16,371 bases of DNA. Source: JAFGTE01 sp965369305. Its GTDB lineage: Bacteria > Patescibacteriota > Gracilibacteria > UM-FILTER-43-11. Numbering within the stretch: the first letter of the stretch is position 1; each line of letters begins with the position of its first letter. The notes beneath the pieces are model-generated. The model did no database searches. It was not told the origin of the DNA and worked only from the letters and a program-made list of their open reading frames with translations. The stretch spans positions 1-16,371 of the forward strand of contig CBDUQG010000017.1 in assembly GCA_965369305.1 (NCBI GenBank). The letters run 5' to 3'. Below are positions 1 through 6,209 of this stretch, piece after piece. Position numbers and translations under genes: made by a program.

Positions 1-2498
1 GAATTACCCTGCTTCATGCGTGGCCTGGTAAGGTTTCCCTCAATAGCAGCCTCATTGGTCTGAAGATTCTTTGGTGCTTCCTGCTGCTTGATAGGCGCCT
101 CTGTTTTAATCTGAAGCTTGAAGAGAGTATTGATGATGTTGTGCTGAACACCCGCCAGAAGCTTGGTAAATAACTGATACGCTTCCTGCTTGTATTCCAT
201 GAGTGGATCACGCTGTCCGTATCCACGGAGCGAAACAGATTCTCGAAGGTGGGTCATCTGATTAATATGCTCCATCCAGAGACTGTCGACGACTCTTAGG
301 GAGATTTCCTTTTCAACATTTCTTAGTATCTTTGAATCAGGCAGAGCGTCTTCTTTGATCTGATACTCACCCTGCAGAATATTAGCGATATTTTCGGTGA
401 GTACATTGGTGTCATAAATCTTTTCAAAGTCCGCGGCATCAAGTTTCTTATGGGAATGTGGCATAAGGGCATTGAGGGACTTGACCATACCGTTAAGATC
501 CCAGTCACTTCGGTTTGGCGTAGAAGTATGAAGGGCTACAAGGTGATTTGCCTCATCGGCCATCATGTCCTTAATGTCTGCCGAAATATCTTCCGGCTCC
601 AGAATCTTAAGACGACGCGAGTAAATGATTTCGCGGTGCTTGTTCATAACATCATCGTATTCCAGAAGGTGCTTTCGAATGTCGAAGTTATGACCCTCAA
701 CACGCTTTTGAGCGGATTCGATGCTGCGGCTGATGAGTTTGTTTTCAATCGGCATGTTTTCATCAATACCCAGACGCTCCATCATTCCCTTGATGCGGTC
801 TGAGCCAAAAAGACGCATCAGATCATCATCCATCGAAATAAAGAAGCGAGAAAAACCGGGATCTCCCTGGCGACCGGAACGACCTCGGAGCTGATTATCA
901 ATACGCCGTGAATCATGGCGCTCAGTACCAATGATGGCCAGGCCACCTAGTTCCTTCACACCTTCACCCAGCTTAATGTCTGTACCACGACCTGCCATAT
1001 TAGTAGCAATGGTCACTGCTCCTTTTTGCCCGGCTAGGGTAACGATCTCAGCTTCACGTTCATGATGCTTGGCGTTCAGAACCTCGTGCTTCACACCGGC
1101 GAGCTTGAGCATTTTTGAGAGCATTTCGGAGGTCTCGACGCTGATGGTGCCCACTAGCACAGGCTGACCTTTTTCATTGTGTTCCTTGATGGCGTTAACC
1201 ACGTTGTTCCACTTACCTCGAGTATTCTTGTAAATCAGATCTGGCAGGTCCTGCCTAGCAATGGGTCGGTTGGTTGGGACAACCACGGTCTCCAGCCCAT
1301 ATATTTTGAAGAACTCCTCTTCCTCAGTTTTAGCGGTACCTGTCATTCCAGACAGCTTGTTATAGAGCCTGAAAAAATTCTGGAAGGTAACGGTAGCCAG
1401 GGTCTTACTTTCACGCTTTACTTCAACGTTTTCTTTGGCTTCAATGGCTTGATGAAGACCGTCAGAATAACGGCGCCCCGGCATGAGACGCCCGGTAAAC
1501 TCATCCACAATGATTATCTGATCCTCCTTAACCAGGTAGTCCTTGTCGCGTTGGAAGATGGCTTTTGCCTTGAGTGCTTGCTCTATGTGGTGCACTTCCA
1601 GGAAGCCAGCTTCGGTGTAAATGTTCTCAACACCTAAAAGCTCTTCCATCTTAGAAATGCCCTCTTCAGTCAGAGTTACGTTGCGGGCCTTTTCATCAAG
1701 ATTGTAGTGCTCATCGGCAGCGAGTTGGCCGATTAAACGAGAATATTGATAGTACTTGTCAGTAGACTCCTCAGCTGGGCTGGAGATAATCAGTGGAGTG
1801 CGGCTTTCATCAATCAGGATCGAGTCGACCTCATCCACAATCGCATAATGAAGCTCGCGCTGCACACGGCTTTCTAATTTATGAGCCATATTATCGCGTA
1901 GGTAATCGAAACCAAACTCGTTATTGGTGCCATAGGTGATGTCAGCGGCGTAGGCCTCCTTTCTTTGGGTGGGATTTAAACCATGAATAATCACCCCGAC
2001 ACTAAGGCCCAGGTATTTGTAAAGCACGCCCATCCAGTTGGCATCGCGCTCAGCTAGGTAATCATTGACGGTGACCAGGTGGGCACCTTTCCTTTCCAGA
2101 GCATACAAATACATGGGTAAACTGGCCACAAGGGTCTTACCTTCACCGGTTCGCATTTCCGCGATCTTGCCCTTATGAAGCATTATTCCACCCAGGAGCT
2201 GAACATCGTAGGGGACCATGTCCCACTCTTTCTCATCCTTACCTAGGGTGAATTTGCTTCCACAAAGGCGACGGCAGGCATTTTTAACAACAGCAAAGGC
2301 CTCGACCATAATATCGTCGGTACTTTCACCCTTTTCAAGTCGTTCAATAAATTCAGGCGTTTTAGCCTTTAGTTCGTCGTCGGAAAGCGACTGCAGTTCC
2401 TCTTCTTTCTGATTGATTGCGTCAACGAGCGGTGCGAGCTTCTTCAGTTCCTTTTCATTCGAGTCACCAAGCACCTTATTAATAATCTTTTTCAGCAT
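1..2498 (-). CDS. secA: Preprotein translocase ATPase SecA (3' end cut by window edge)
   Basis: SecA is the ATPase motor that pushes unfolded preproteins through SecYEG. Reading the minus strand from ATG at 2496-2498 gives 832 uninterrupted codons running off position 1, so only the extreme C-terminus is missing. Walker A is MRTGEGKT at residues 115-122. Further along are the Walker B stretch DEVDSILIDE, the preprotein-binding region, the GTISVE segment of the second nucleotide-binding fold, GRGTDI, and the arginine-rich IDNQLRGRSGRQGDPG. Scaffold and wing helices follow. Whether it keeps the C-terminal zinc-binding tail cannot be seen. The start has no Shine-Dalgarno site, but a strong promoter lies about 24 bases upstream. 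It is divergent from the FecR-domain gene, which probably depends on Sec for insertion. Identification is near certain. Confidence 0.98.
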   Translation of the reverse strand, partial: MLKKIINKVLGDSNEKELKKLAPLVDAINQKEEELQSLSDDELKAKTPEFIERLEKGESTDDIMVEAFAVVKNACRRLCGSKFTLGKDEKEWDMVPYDVQLLGGIMLHKGKIAEMRTGEGKTLVASLPMYLYALERKGAHLVTVNDYLAERDANWMGVLYKYLGLSVGVIIHGLNPTQRKEAYAADITYGTNNEFGFDYLRDNMAHKLESRVQRELHYAIVDEVDSILIDESRTPLIISSPAEESTDKYYQYSRLIGQLAADEHYNLDEKARNVTLTEEGISKMEELLGVENIYTEAGFLEVHHIEQALKAKAIFQRDKDYLVKEDQIIIVDEFTGRLMPGRRYSDGLHQAIEAKENVEVKRESKTLATVTFQNFFRLYNKLSGMTGTAKTEEEEFFKIYGLETVVVPTNRPIARQDLPDLIYKNTRGKWNNVVNAIKEHNEKGQPVLVGTISVETSEMLSKMLKLAGVKHEVLNAKHHEREAEIVTLAGQKGAVTIATNMAGRGTDIKLGEGVKELGGLAIIGTERHDSRRIDNQLRGRSGRQGDPGFSRFFISMDDDLMRLFGSDRIKGMMERLGIDENMPIENKLISRSIESAQKRVEGHNFDIRKHLLEYDDVMNKHREIIYSRRLKILEPEDISADIKDMMADEANHLVALHTSTPNRSDWDLNGMVKSLNALMPHSHKKLDAADFEKIYDTNVLTENIANILQGEYQIKEDALPDSKILRNVEKEISLRVVDSLWMEHINQMTHLRESVSLRGYGQRDPLMEYKQEAYQLFTKLLAGVQHNIINTLFKLQIKTEAPIKQQEAPKNLQTNEAAIEGNLTRPRMKQGN

Positions 2499-2528
2499 CT
2501 GTAATGGCGATTTTTTATTTGCCAGATG

Positions 2529-2557
2529 ATTATAGGTAAAATCCGCAAAATTGACAA
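2529..2557 (-). promoter_or_regulatory. Promoter of secA
   Basis: On the minus strand, -35 TTGTCA (2552-2557) is followed by a 17-base spacer and a perfect -10 TATAAT (2529-2534). Transcription would start near 2522, giving a leader of about 24 bases before the secA ATG. The -35 box overlaps the -35 box of the opposite promoter by five bases. The match to a housekeeping sigma-70 promoter is seen directly; activity is inferred. Confidence 0.8.
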
Positions 2558-2579
2558 ACAAAAGAGCTTTCTGTAGAAT
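2551..2579 (+). promoter_or_regulatory. Promoter of the FecR/Ig-repeat gene
   Basis: Perfect -35 TTGACA (2551-2556), 17-base spacer, -10 TAGAAT (2574-2579, five of six to consensus). Predicted transcription start is near 2586-2587, about 22 bases before the ATG at 2609. It lies back to back with the secA promoter, sharing the TTGACAA core. Confidence 0.8.
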
Positions 2580-2586
2580 TTCGGGG

Positions 2587-2608
2587 CTCCTAACTCAAAC
2601 TAGGAATT
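2587..2608 (+). promoter_or_regulatory. Short 5' leader shared with dnaX
   Basis: The predicted untranslated leader begins with CTCCTAAC (2587-2594), contains ACTAG (2599-2603) and ends at the start codon. The leader of dnaX (9057-9078) has the same elements at the same spacing. A weak AGGA (2602-2605) lies only three bases before the ATG, too close for a typical Shine-Dalgarno site. Function unknown. Confidence 0.45.
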
Positions 2609-4429
2609 ATGAACTATTATCAATATAAGAGAAGGGCTCCGCGTTCGAGAGCTACTGACTTCATCAAGCCCTTCCTCGTTATTATTATTTTCATTGCCAT
2701 CATTGTGGCAGGCTGGAAGCTTCTGGGCTCCGTTTTTGTAGGTGAAAAAGAGACTCTTTCCAGCGAAAAAGTCTTTCTTGATATCGAAACAGGAAGTGCC
2801 AAAGCCATGACCTCAGGAAGCGGCGAATGGAAGAGTGTTCCAACTAGCATTTACCTTTATGAAGGCGAGAAAATCCGTACCCAGTCAGATGGCCGCGTAA
2901 CCCTAAGACTCTTTGAAAAAGACACTGTTAGACTGGATAAAAGCAGTGAGGTGGAATTTGCTTCACTGACACGTGACGCCGTCGGGACCACAGCTAGTAT
3001 TGACTTGAATGAAGGGAAGATCTGGGTTGAGATCGACGACAAAAGCGCCGACCGAACTGATTTCACGATTCAAACAGGTCCGCTTAACCTCAGTTCAGAC
3101 CGTGGTGTATTTGCGGTGACCTATCCTGGCAAGCTTTATGTGCTGGAAGGCTCAGTAAAGGCCGATGTGATCCATGAAGGAGATGTTGTTAAATCAAGTA
3201 CTATAGGTGTAGGACAAGAACTAATTATTGATGAGAGCATTGCTGCTGATTTAGCCGAAGAACTTCAGAAAGAAATCATTTTTGCCCTGGATGATGCCTT
3301 TAAGAGCTCTAATTGGTACCGATGGAATCTGCAGCAAGGAGCTGGCCTAATCGGCGATCTTGGCGAAGATGAAGATGATGAAAGCCTTGAAGAAGAATCA
3401 GATGATTCAACAAATGATGAAGACGAGGAGGCTGCCGAAGACACGGAAGAAGATCCAGTAGAAGAGGAAGAAGAGGAAATCGATGAAAATGATAAAGAGC
3501 CACCCACAAAGCCTCAGATCGAGGATCCGGGGAACAATGGTGATACCGTGACCCTTGATAGTCTTAAGCAAGACATTACTGGTAGTGTTTCAGCTGACAC
3601 AGAGGCTGTCATTGTGAATGACTATAGACTATCTAAATACGTTCCTGGGTCAAAGAGCTTTCGTTACACCGCGAACACTGCTTTTGGAAACCTGGAAGTA
3701 GGTGAGAACGAATACGAAGTCATTGCCGTCGACAAGAACAACAATAAAAGTGAGGTGGCGAGCATTACCCTGGTCCTACCTCAGGAGGTTTACGACGAGG
3801 AATCTGAAGAAGAGGAAGAAGAATCCGAGGATTCTGAAGTGTCTGTGCCAGAAGCTAGCTCAAGTGGTGGCGTGAGTATTACCTCACCTAATAATGGAGA
3901 TAATTTGGTCACCAGTGAAACGGCCTTTGAAATAACCGGGACCGTTCCGGAAGGAACAGTCAAGGTAGAGGTAAATAACTATCAGCTTCAGGGATTCTCT
4001 GAGGGGGATAGTGCATTCCTATATCGCGCCAATAGCACCCTTGGAACCCTGGAAATCGGAGAGCTGAACACCTACAGCGTCAAAGCTTATGATGCGGAAG
4101 GCGGACTTGTTGGTGAAGCCAGTATGACCATCGATGTGGAAAGCGGCGCTACAGAAGAATCGGGTGGCGGAGCTCCGTCCATCACCATTCCGACTTCATC
4201 CGGAAGTTATGAAACCACACTTGATCAAATTGTGCTTGGTGGAAGTGTTGGCAAGTGGATTACTCGTGTGCGCATCAATGGCGCTAACATCGACGAGTAC
4301 ATTCCCGGAAGTGAAGAATGGAAAAAAACCATCACCCTTTCTCCTGGTGAAAACAGCTACGAAGTCTGTGCCGAGCAGGAAGGTGAAAGTAAAGGCTGCA
4401 GCTCAATCAGCGTTCAGTACAACAACTAG
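2609..4429 (+). CDS. Single-pass membrane FecR-domain protein with three Ig-like repeats
   Basis: A 606-residue protein of unknown function, probably exposed outside the membrane. A basic N-terminus (KRRAPRSR) precedes one hydrophobic segment at about residues 20-43, predicting N-in/C-out topology. Residues about 85-190 resemble the FecR domain (GRVTLRLFEKDTVRLDKSSE, then an SDRGVFAVTYPGKLYVLEG-like core). A very acidic linker (about 253-297) and a second one (about 394-410) separate this from three tandem beta-sandwich-like repeats (about 302-390, 421-510 and 522-603). The only two cysteines, C587 and C597, lie in the last repeat and may form a disulfide. No FecA receptor or FecI sigma factor lies nearby, so classical FecR iron signalling is unlikely. 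A surface tether, adhesin or wall-associated structural protein is a reasonable guess. It is divergent from secA and convergent with mltG. Confidence 0.85.
   Translation: MNYYQYKRRAPRSRATDFIKPFLVIIIFIAIIVAGWKLLGSVFVGEKETLSSEKVFLDIETGSAKAMTSGSGEWKSVPTSIYLYEGEKIRTQSDGRVTLRLFEKDTVRLDKSSEVEFASLTRDAVGTTASIDLNEGKIWVEIDDKSADRTDFTIQTGPLNLSSDRGVFAVTYPGKLYVLEGSVKADVIHEGDVVKSSTIGVGQELIIDESIAADLAEELQKEIIFALDDAFKSSNWYRWNLQQGAGLIGDLGEDEDDESLEEESDDSTNDEDEEAAEDTEEDPVEEEEEEIDENDKEPPTKPQIEDPGNNGDTVTLDSLKQDITGSVSADTEAVIVNDYRLSKYVPGSKSFRYTANTAFGNLEVGENEYEVIAVDKNNNKSEVASITLVLPQEVYDEESEEEEEESEDSEVSVPEASSSGGVSITSPNNGDNLVTSETAFEITGTVPEGTVKVEVNNYQLQGFSEGDSAFLYRANSTLGTLEIGELNTYSVKAYDAEGGLVGEASMTIDVESGATEESGGGAPSITIPTSSGSYETTLDQIVLGGSVGKWITRVRINGANIDEYIPGSEEWKKTITLSPGENSYEVCAEQEGESKGCSSISVQYNN
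3365..3499 (+). other. Glu/Asp-rich low-complexity linker within the FecR/Ig protein
   Basis: Residues about 253-297 are almost all Glu and Asp, with a few Ser, Thr and Ala, encoded by GAA, GAG and GAT triplets, so the DNA is a purine-rich run. It probably forms an extended, highly charged spacer between the membrane-proximal FecR domain and the Ig-like repeats. A shorter acidic run lies between repeats one and two. Confidence 0.8.
3512..4417 (+). repeat. Three tandem Ig-like protein repeats in the FecR protein
   Basis: Three repeats of about 80-90 residues share a pattern. Each has a short strand with ITGSV, ITGTV or LGGSV, then VNDY, VNNY or INGA. PGS or EGD before an aromatic follows, and then a GENEYEV, ELNTYSV or GENSYEV strand near the end. 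The pattern resembles bacterial Ig-like or glucodextranase-B-type beta-sandwich modules. The repeats are diverged at DNA level, so this is an old duplication rather than a recent one. Confidence 0.7.
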
Positions 4430-4435
4430 AAATAG

Positions 4436-4538
4436 CTGAGCGAGACATTTTCGCGAGCCCGCGAAACAGACCCTGAGGGGACATGTGCCCTGAAGGAAGC
4501 TGTGAAGCTGGGCGAAGAAAATGTTCGAGCGAATTCAG
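4436..4538. terminator. Nested inverted repeat between convergent genes; possible bidirectional terminator or structured RNA
   Basis: The gap between the FecR gene and mltG can fold into a long rod. CTGA (4436-4439) pairs with TCAG (4535-4538), and ACATTTTC (4445-4452) pairs with GAAAATGT (4517-4524), extended by CGA/TCG across one bulge. Inside, GCCC (4457-4460) can pair with GGGC (4510-4513), and AGGG (4476-4479) with CCCT (4488-4491). A competing hairpin is TTTCGCG/CGCGAAA (4449-4455 with 4460-4466). ATATTTT follows on the plus strand and TATTT on the minus strand, both weak T tracts. A bidirectional terminator is the simplest reading; folding was done by eye. Confidence 0.4.
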
Positions 4539-4552
4539 ATATTTTGAAAGTA

Positions 4553-4577
4553 CTGAAAGCTTTTTTAAAGTTTTCAG
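4553..4577. terminator. 11-base-pair hairpin just after the mltG stop
   Basis: CTGAAAGCTTT (4553-4563), loop TTT (4564-4566) and AAAGTTTTCAG (4567-4577) form an 11-pair stem with one G-T wobble. It begins four bases beyond the mltG stop codon. No clear T run follows on either strand, so it may stabilise a 3' end rather than terminate by itself. Confidence 0.4.
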
Positions 4578-4581
4578 AGAG

Positions 4582-5574
4582 CTAGCGGATATAGCGAGCT
4601 TTATTGATATTGTGCTGTTCAAGGGTTTTGGCATAATGAATACCACCGTCTGAATCATGGAGGTAATACCAGTAGTCGGTCTCATCAGGGTAGAGGGCAG
4701 CGCGAATGCTTGAAATGCTTGGGTTGGCGATCGGAGTAGGGGGGAGGCCTGCATACTTCCGAGTGTTGTAAGGCGAATCCACTTGAAGATCTTGGTAGGT
4801 CAGACCGCCACTGGTGCGCCCAAGCGCATAAAGGACGGTGGCATCTGCCCCAAGGCCCACGCCATTGTCATAGCGGTTCCAAAGGATGCCGGCAACCGTG
4901 GCTTTTTCGCTATCAACGCGCTCCTCACGCTCCACAATAGAAGCCATAATAACAATATCCTCAAAATCCTTATCAGAAGCATTGATGGCCGCCCAGTCAT
5001 CATCACTGAGTTTGTTCTTAAAGGTCGTTAGCAGTCTGGCAATAAAAGCTTCGTCGGAATAACCACCTGGATTTACGAAATAGGTATCAGGATAAAGGTA
5101 GCCTTCTAGGTGATCATCCGGAATGAAGTTGAAATCGAATTCACACGCCTTCAGGCAGTTCATAAATTCATCGACGGTTGTAAGCTCCTCAGCTTCGAGT
5201 CTCTCGGCAATTTGCTTCGCGGTCCAGCCTTCAAGCAGTGTAACGGCAAATTCTGAAGACTTGCCCTCAACCAATATTTGAACTATTTCATCTAGTCCAT
5301 GGTTTTCCTGAAAAATGAAGCGACCTGCCTTAAGCTGGTCACTCAAACCATTTTGCCGCAAGTAAAAACTGAAGGCATCTTCACTTTTAATAAGCCCCTC
5401 ATCTCTAAGTAGGCTAGCAATTTGAGAGCCAGTGGATCCCTCAGGAACATTAACTGTAATACGAGCACTGCCTTCAGGGTTCAGTACATACTGGATGGCT
5501 GATGAGTACTGTTGATAAAGGAAGAAAATACCGAAAACAGCGATGAGGAGGGTAATGAAAAATAGCTTTCTCAT
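4582..5574 (-). CDS. mltG: Endolytic murein transglycosylase MltG (YceG-like)
   Basis: MltG cleaves nascent peptidoglycan strands inside the chain and is thought to set glycan length next to the synthesis machinery. The 330-residue product has a cytoplasmic MRK start, one membrane anchor (about residues 4-20), a LysM-like region (about 38-105) and the YceG catalytic domain. ASIVEREE holds the probable catalytic Glu (E215). GADATVLYA, the SPYNTRKYAGLPPTPIANPS stretch (about 267-286) and the final HYAKTLEQHN segment are family signatures. C140 and C144 lie in the exported part. I chose the ATG at 5572-5574, four bases after the ybaB stop, over an in-frame ATG at 5614-5616, because the anchor then starts normally and no overlap is needed. 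There is no Shine-Dalgarno site, so translation is probably coupled to ybaB. Confidence 0.95.
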   Translation of the reverse strand: MRKLFFITLLIAVFGIFFLYQQYSSAIQYVLNPEGSARITVNVPEGSTGSQIASLLRDEGLIKSEDAFSFYLRQNGLSDQLKAGRFIFQENHGLDEIVQILVEGKSSEFAVTLLEGWTAKQIAERLEAEELTTVDEFMNCLKACEFDFNFIPDDHLEGYLYPDTYFVNPGGYSDEAFIARLLTTFKNKLSDDDWAAINASDKDFEDIVIMASIVEREERVDSEKATVAGILWNRYDNGVGLGADATVLYALGRTSGGLTYQDLQVDSPYNTRKYAGLPPTPIANPSISSIRAALYPDETDYWYYLHDSDGGIHYAKTLEQHNINKARYIR

Positions 5575-5578
5575 AGGG

Positions 5579-5884
5579 CTATTGCTGGTTGCCACCAAGT
5601 AAGCCTCCCATGTCACCCATCACATCCTTCATCTTATCTGCAGCAATGACCTGAGATTTCTGAATGGCTTTGTTGGCTGCTTCGACAAAGGCCTTACCGA
5701 TGCGCGCATGGTCACCTGAAAGGGCCTCTGGAATCTTAGCCTCCATGAAGTTTTGTTCACCATTAACGGTAACGACAACACCGTCTGACTCGGCTTCAAT
5801 GTGAATATTCTTTAGCTCTTTCTTGATTTGCTTGGCCTGCTTCTGGAGCTTGTACAGATCCTTGGCCTGATCCATGAATCCCAT
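5579..5884 (-). CDS. ybaB: YbaB/EbfC nucleoid-associated protein
   Basis: A small DNA-binding protein of 101 residues, the usual family length. YbaB/EbfC proteins form dimers with a tweezer-like helical arm and bind DNA as nucleoid-associated factors. The N-terminal coiled segment (DLYKLQKQAKQIKKELKNI) and the following strands (EAESDGVVVTVNG) match the family, and the C-terminus ends in a Gly-rich tail. The start at 5884 gives MGFMDQAK; the second ATG at 5875 is an alternative. In many bacteria ybaB sits between dnaX and recR. Here it is about 3 kb from dnaX on the other strand, paired with mltG, and recR is not in the window. No convincing ribosome-binding site is visible. Confidence 0.93.
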   Translation of the reverse strand: MGFMDQAKDLYKLQKQAKQIKKELKNIHIEAESDGVVVTVNGEQNFMEAKIPEALSGDHARIGKAFVEAANKAIQKSQVIAADKMKDVMGDMGGLLGGNQQ

Positions 5885-5915
5885 AGTGTTTATTTTAGGA
5901 AGTAATTCTTAAAGC

Positions 5916-5943
5916 AGTTTAGCACATTTAAAAAGATTTGCAT
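5916..5943 (-). promoter_or_regulatory. Weak promoter candidate for ybaB-mltG
   Basis: On the minus strand, ATGCAA (5938-5943) is followed by 16 bases and TAAACT (5916-5921), with TGC directly upstream as an extended -10. Transcription would start near 5909, about 25 bases before ybaB. The hexamer matches are poor. Support comes mainly from the position, which mirrors the other two divergent gaps. Confidence 0.35.
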
Positions 5944-5966
5944 TGCATCGGCCTTTCCTGTATAAA
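5938..5966 (+). promoter_or_regulatory. Promoter of rpsU-der
   Basis: TTGCAT (5938-5943), 17-base spacer, TATAAA (5961-5966). The -10 is good, the -35 weak but similar to the TTGCAA box before dnaX. Transcription would start near 5973, giving a leader of about 28 bases that contains the rpsU ribosome-binding site. Confidence 0.55.
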
Positions 5967-5984
5967 ATATAGGCTATTTATTCT

Positions 5985-5994
5985 AAAAAAGGAG
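5985..5994 (+). promoter_or_regulatory. Strong Shine-Dalgarno site of rpsU
   Basis: AAAAAAGGAG lies six bases upstream of the ATG at 6001. It fixes the rpsU start there rather than at an in-frame ATG at 5938, which would lie inside the promoter. It is the only strong ribosome-binding site before any gene in this window. Confidence 0.85.
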
Positions 5995-6000
5995 CAATCA

Positions 6001-6204
6001 ATGATTTTTGCAGTCAAGAAACAAGGTGAATCTAACGAAAGGCTAATGAGCCGCTTTAAAAAAGTAGTTCAGCGCAGCCGTATTATGGAACTTAAGCGCA
6101 ATCGCTACCATAAGGCAAAGCCTACCAAAAAGCTCGTCCGTGAGTCAGCCGTTAAAAGAGCCGAAAACAGACGCAAACGCGAAAGAGCTAAGTTCTATAG
6201 CTAA
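6001..6204 (+). CDS. rpsU: Small ribosomal subunit protein bS21
   Basis: A 67-residue, very basic protein of the 30S platform, which lies near the 3' end of 16S rRNA and the anti-Shine-Dalgarno sequence. The N-terminal MIFAVKKQGESNERLMSRFK and the downstream helix rich in Arg and Lys (KRAENRRKRERAKF) fit bS21, and the length is typical. It is the first gene of a run with der, whose ATG comes five bases after this stop. The gene has its own promoter candidate and an unusually strong Shine-Dalgarno site compared with its neighbours, which may reflect autoregulation. Confidence 0.93.
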   Translation: MIFAVKKQGESNERLMSRFKKVVQRSRIMELKRNRYHKAKPTKKLVRESAVKRAENRRKRERAKFYS

Positions 6205-6209
6205 AAAAT

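Noticed and set aside
450..1637. Open frames on the plus strand within 450-803 and 1179-1637
   Set aside because: They lie antisense to a clearly coding secA, have no recognisable domain and no ribosome-binding site.
4467..4513. Possible SRP RNA, because GAAGGAAGC occurs in a rod-like fold
   Set aside because: The 5' side lacks the conserved CAGG of the symmetric loop, there is no GGAA tetraloop at the tip, and the motif does not sit next to the apical loop as it should.
5575..5616. Longer mltG start with 14 extra residues
   Set aside because: It overlaps ybaB and puts a polar stretch before the normal MRK membrane anchor.
5938..6000. 21-residue N-terminal extension of bS21
   Set aside because: It would start inside the predicted promoter; the strong Shine-Dalgarno site points to 6001.
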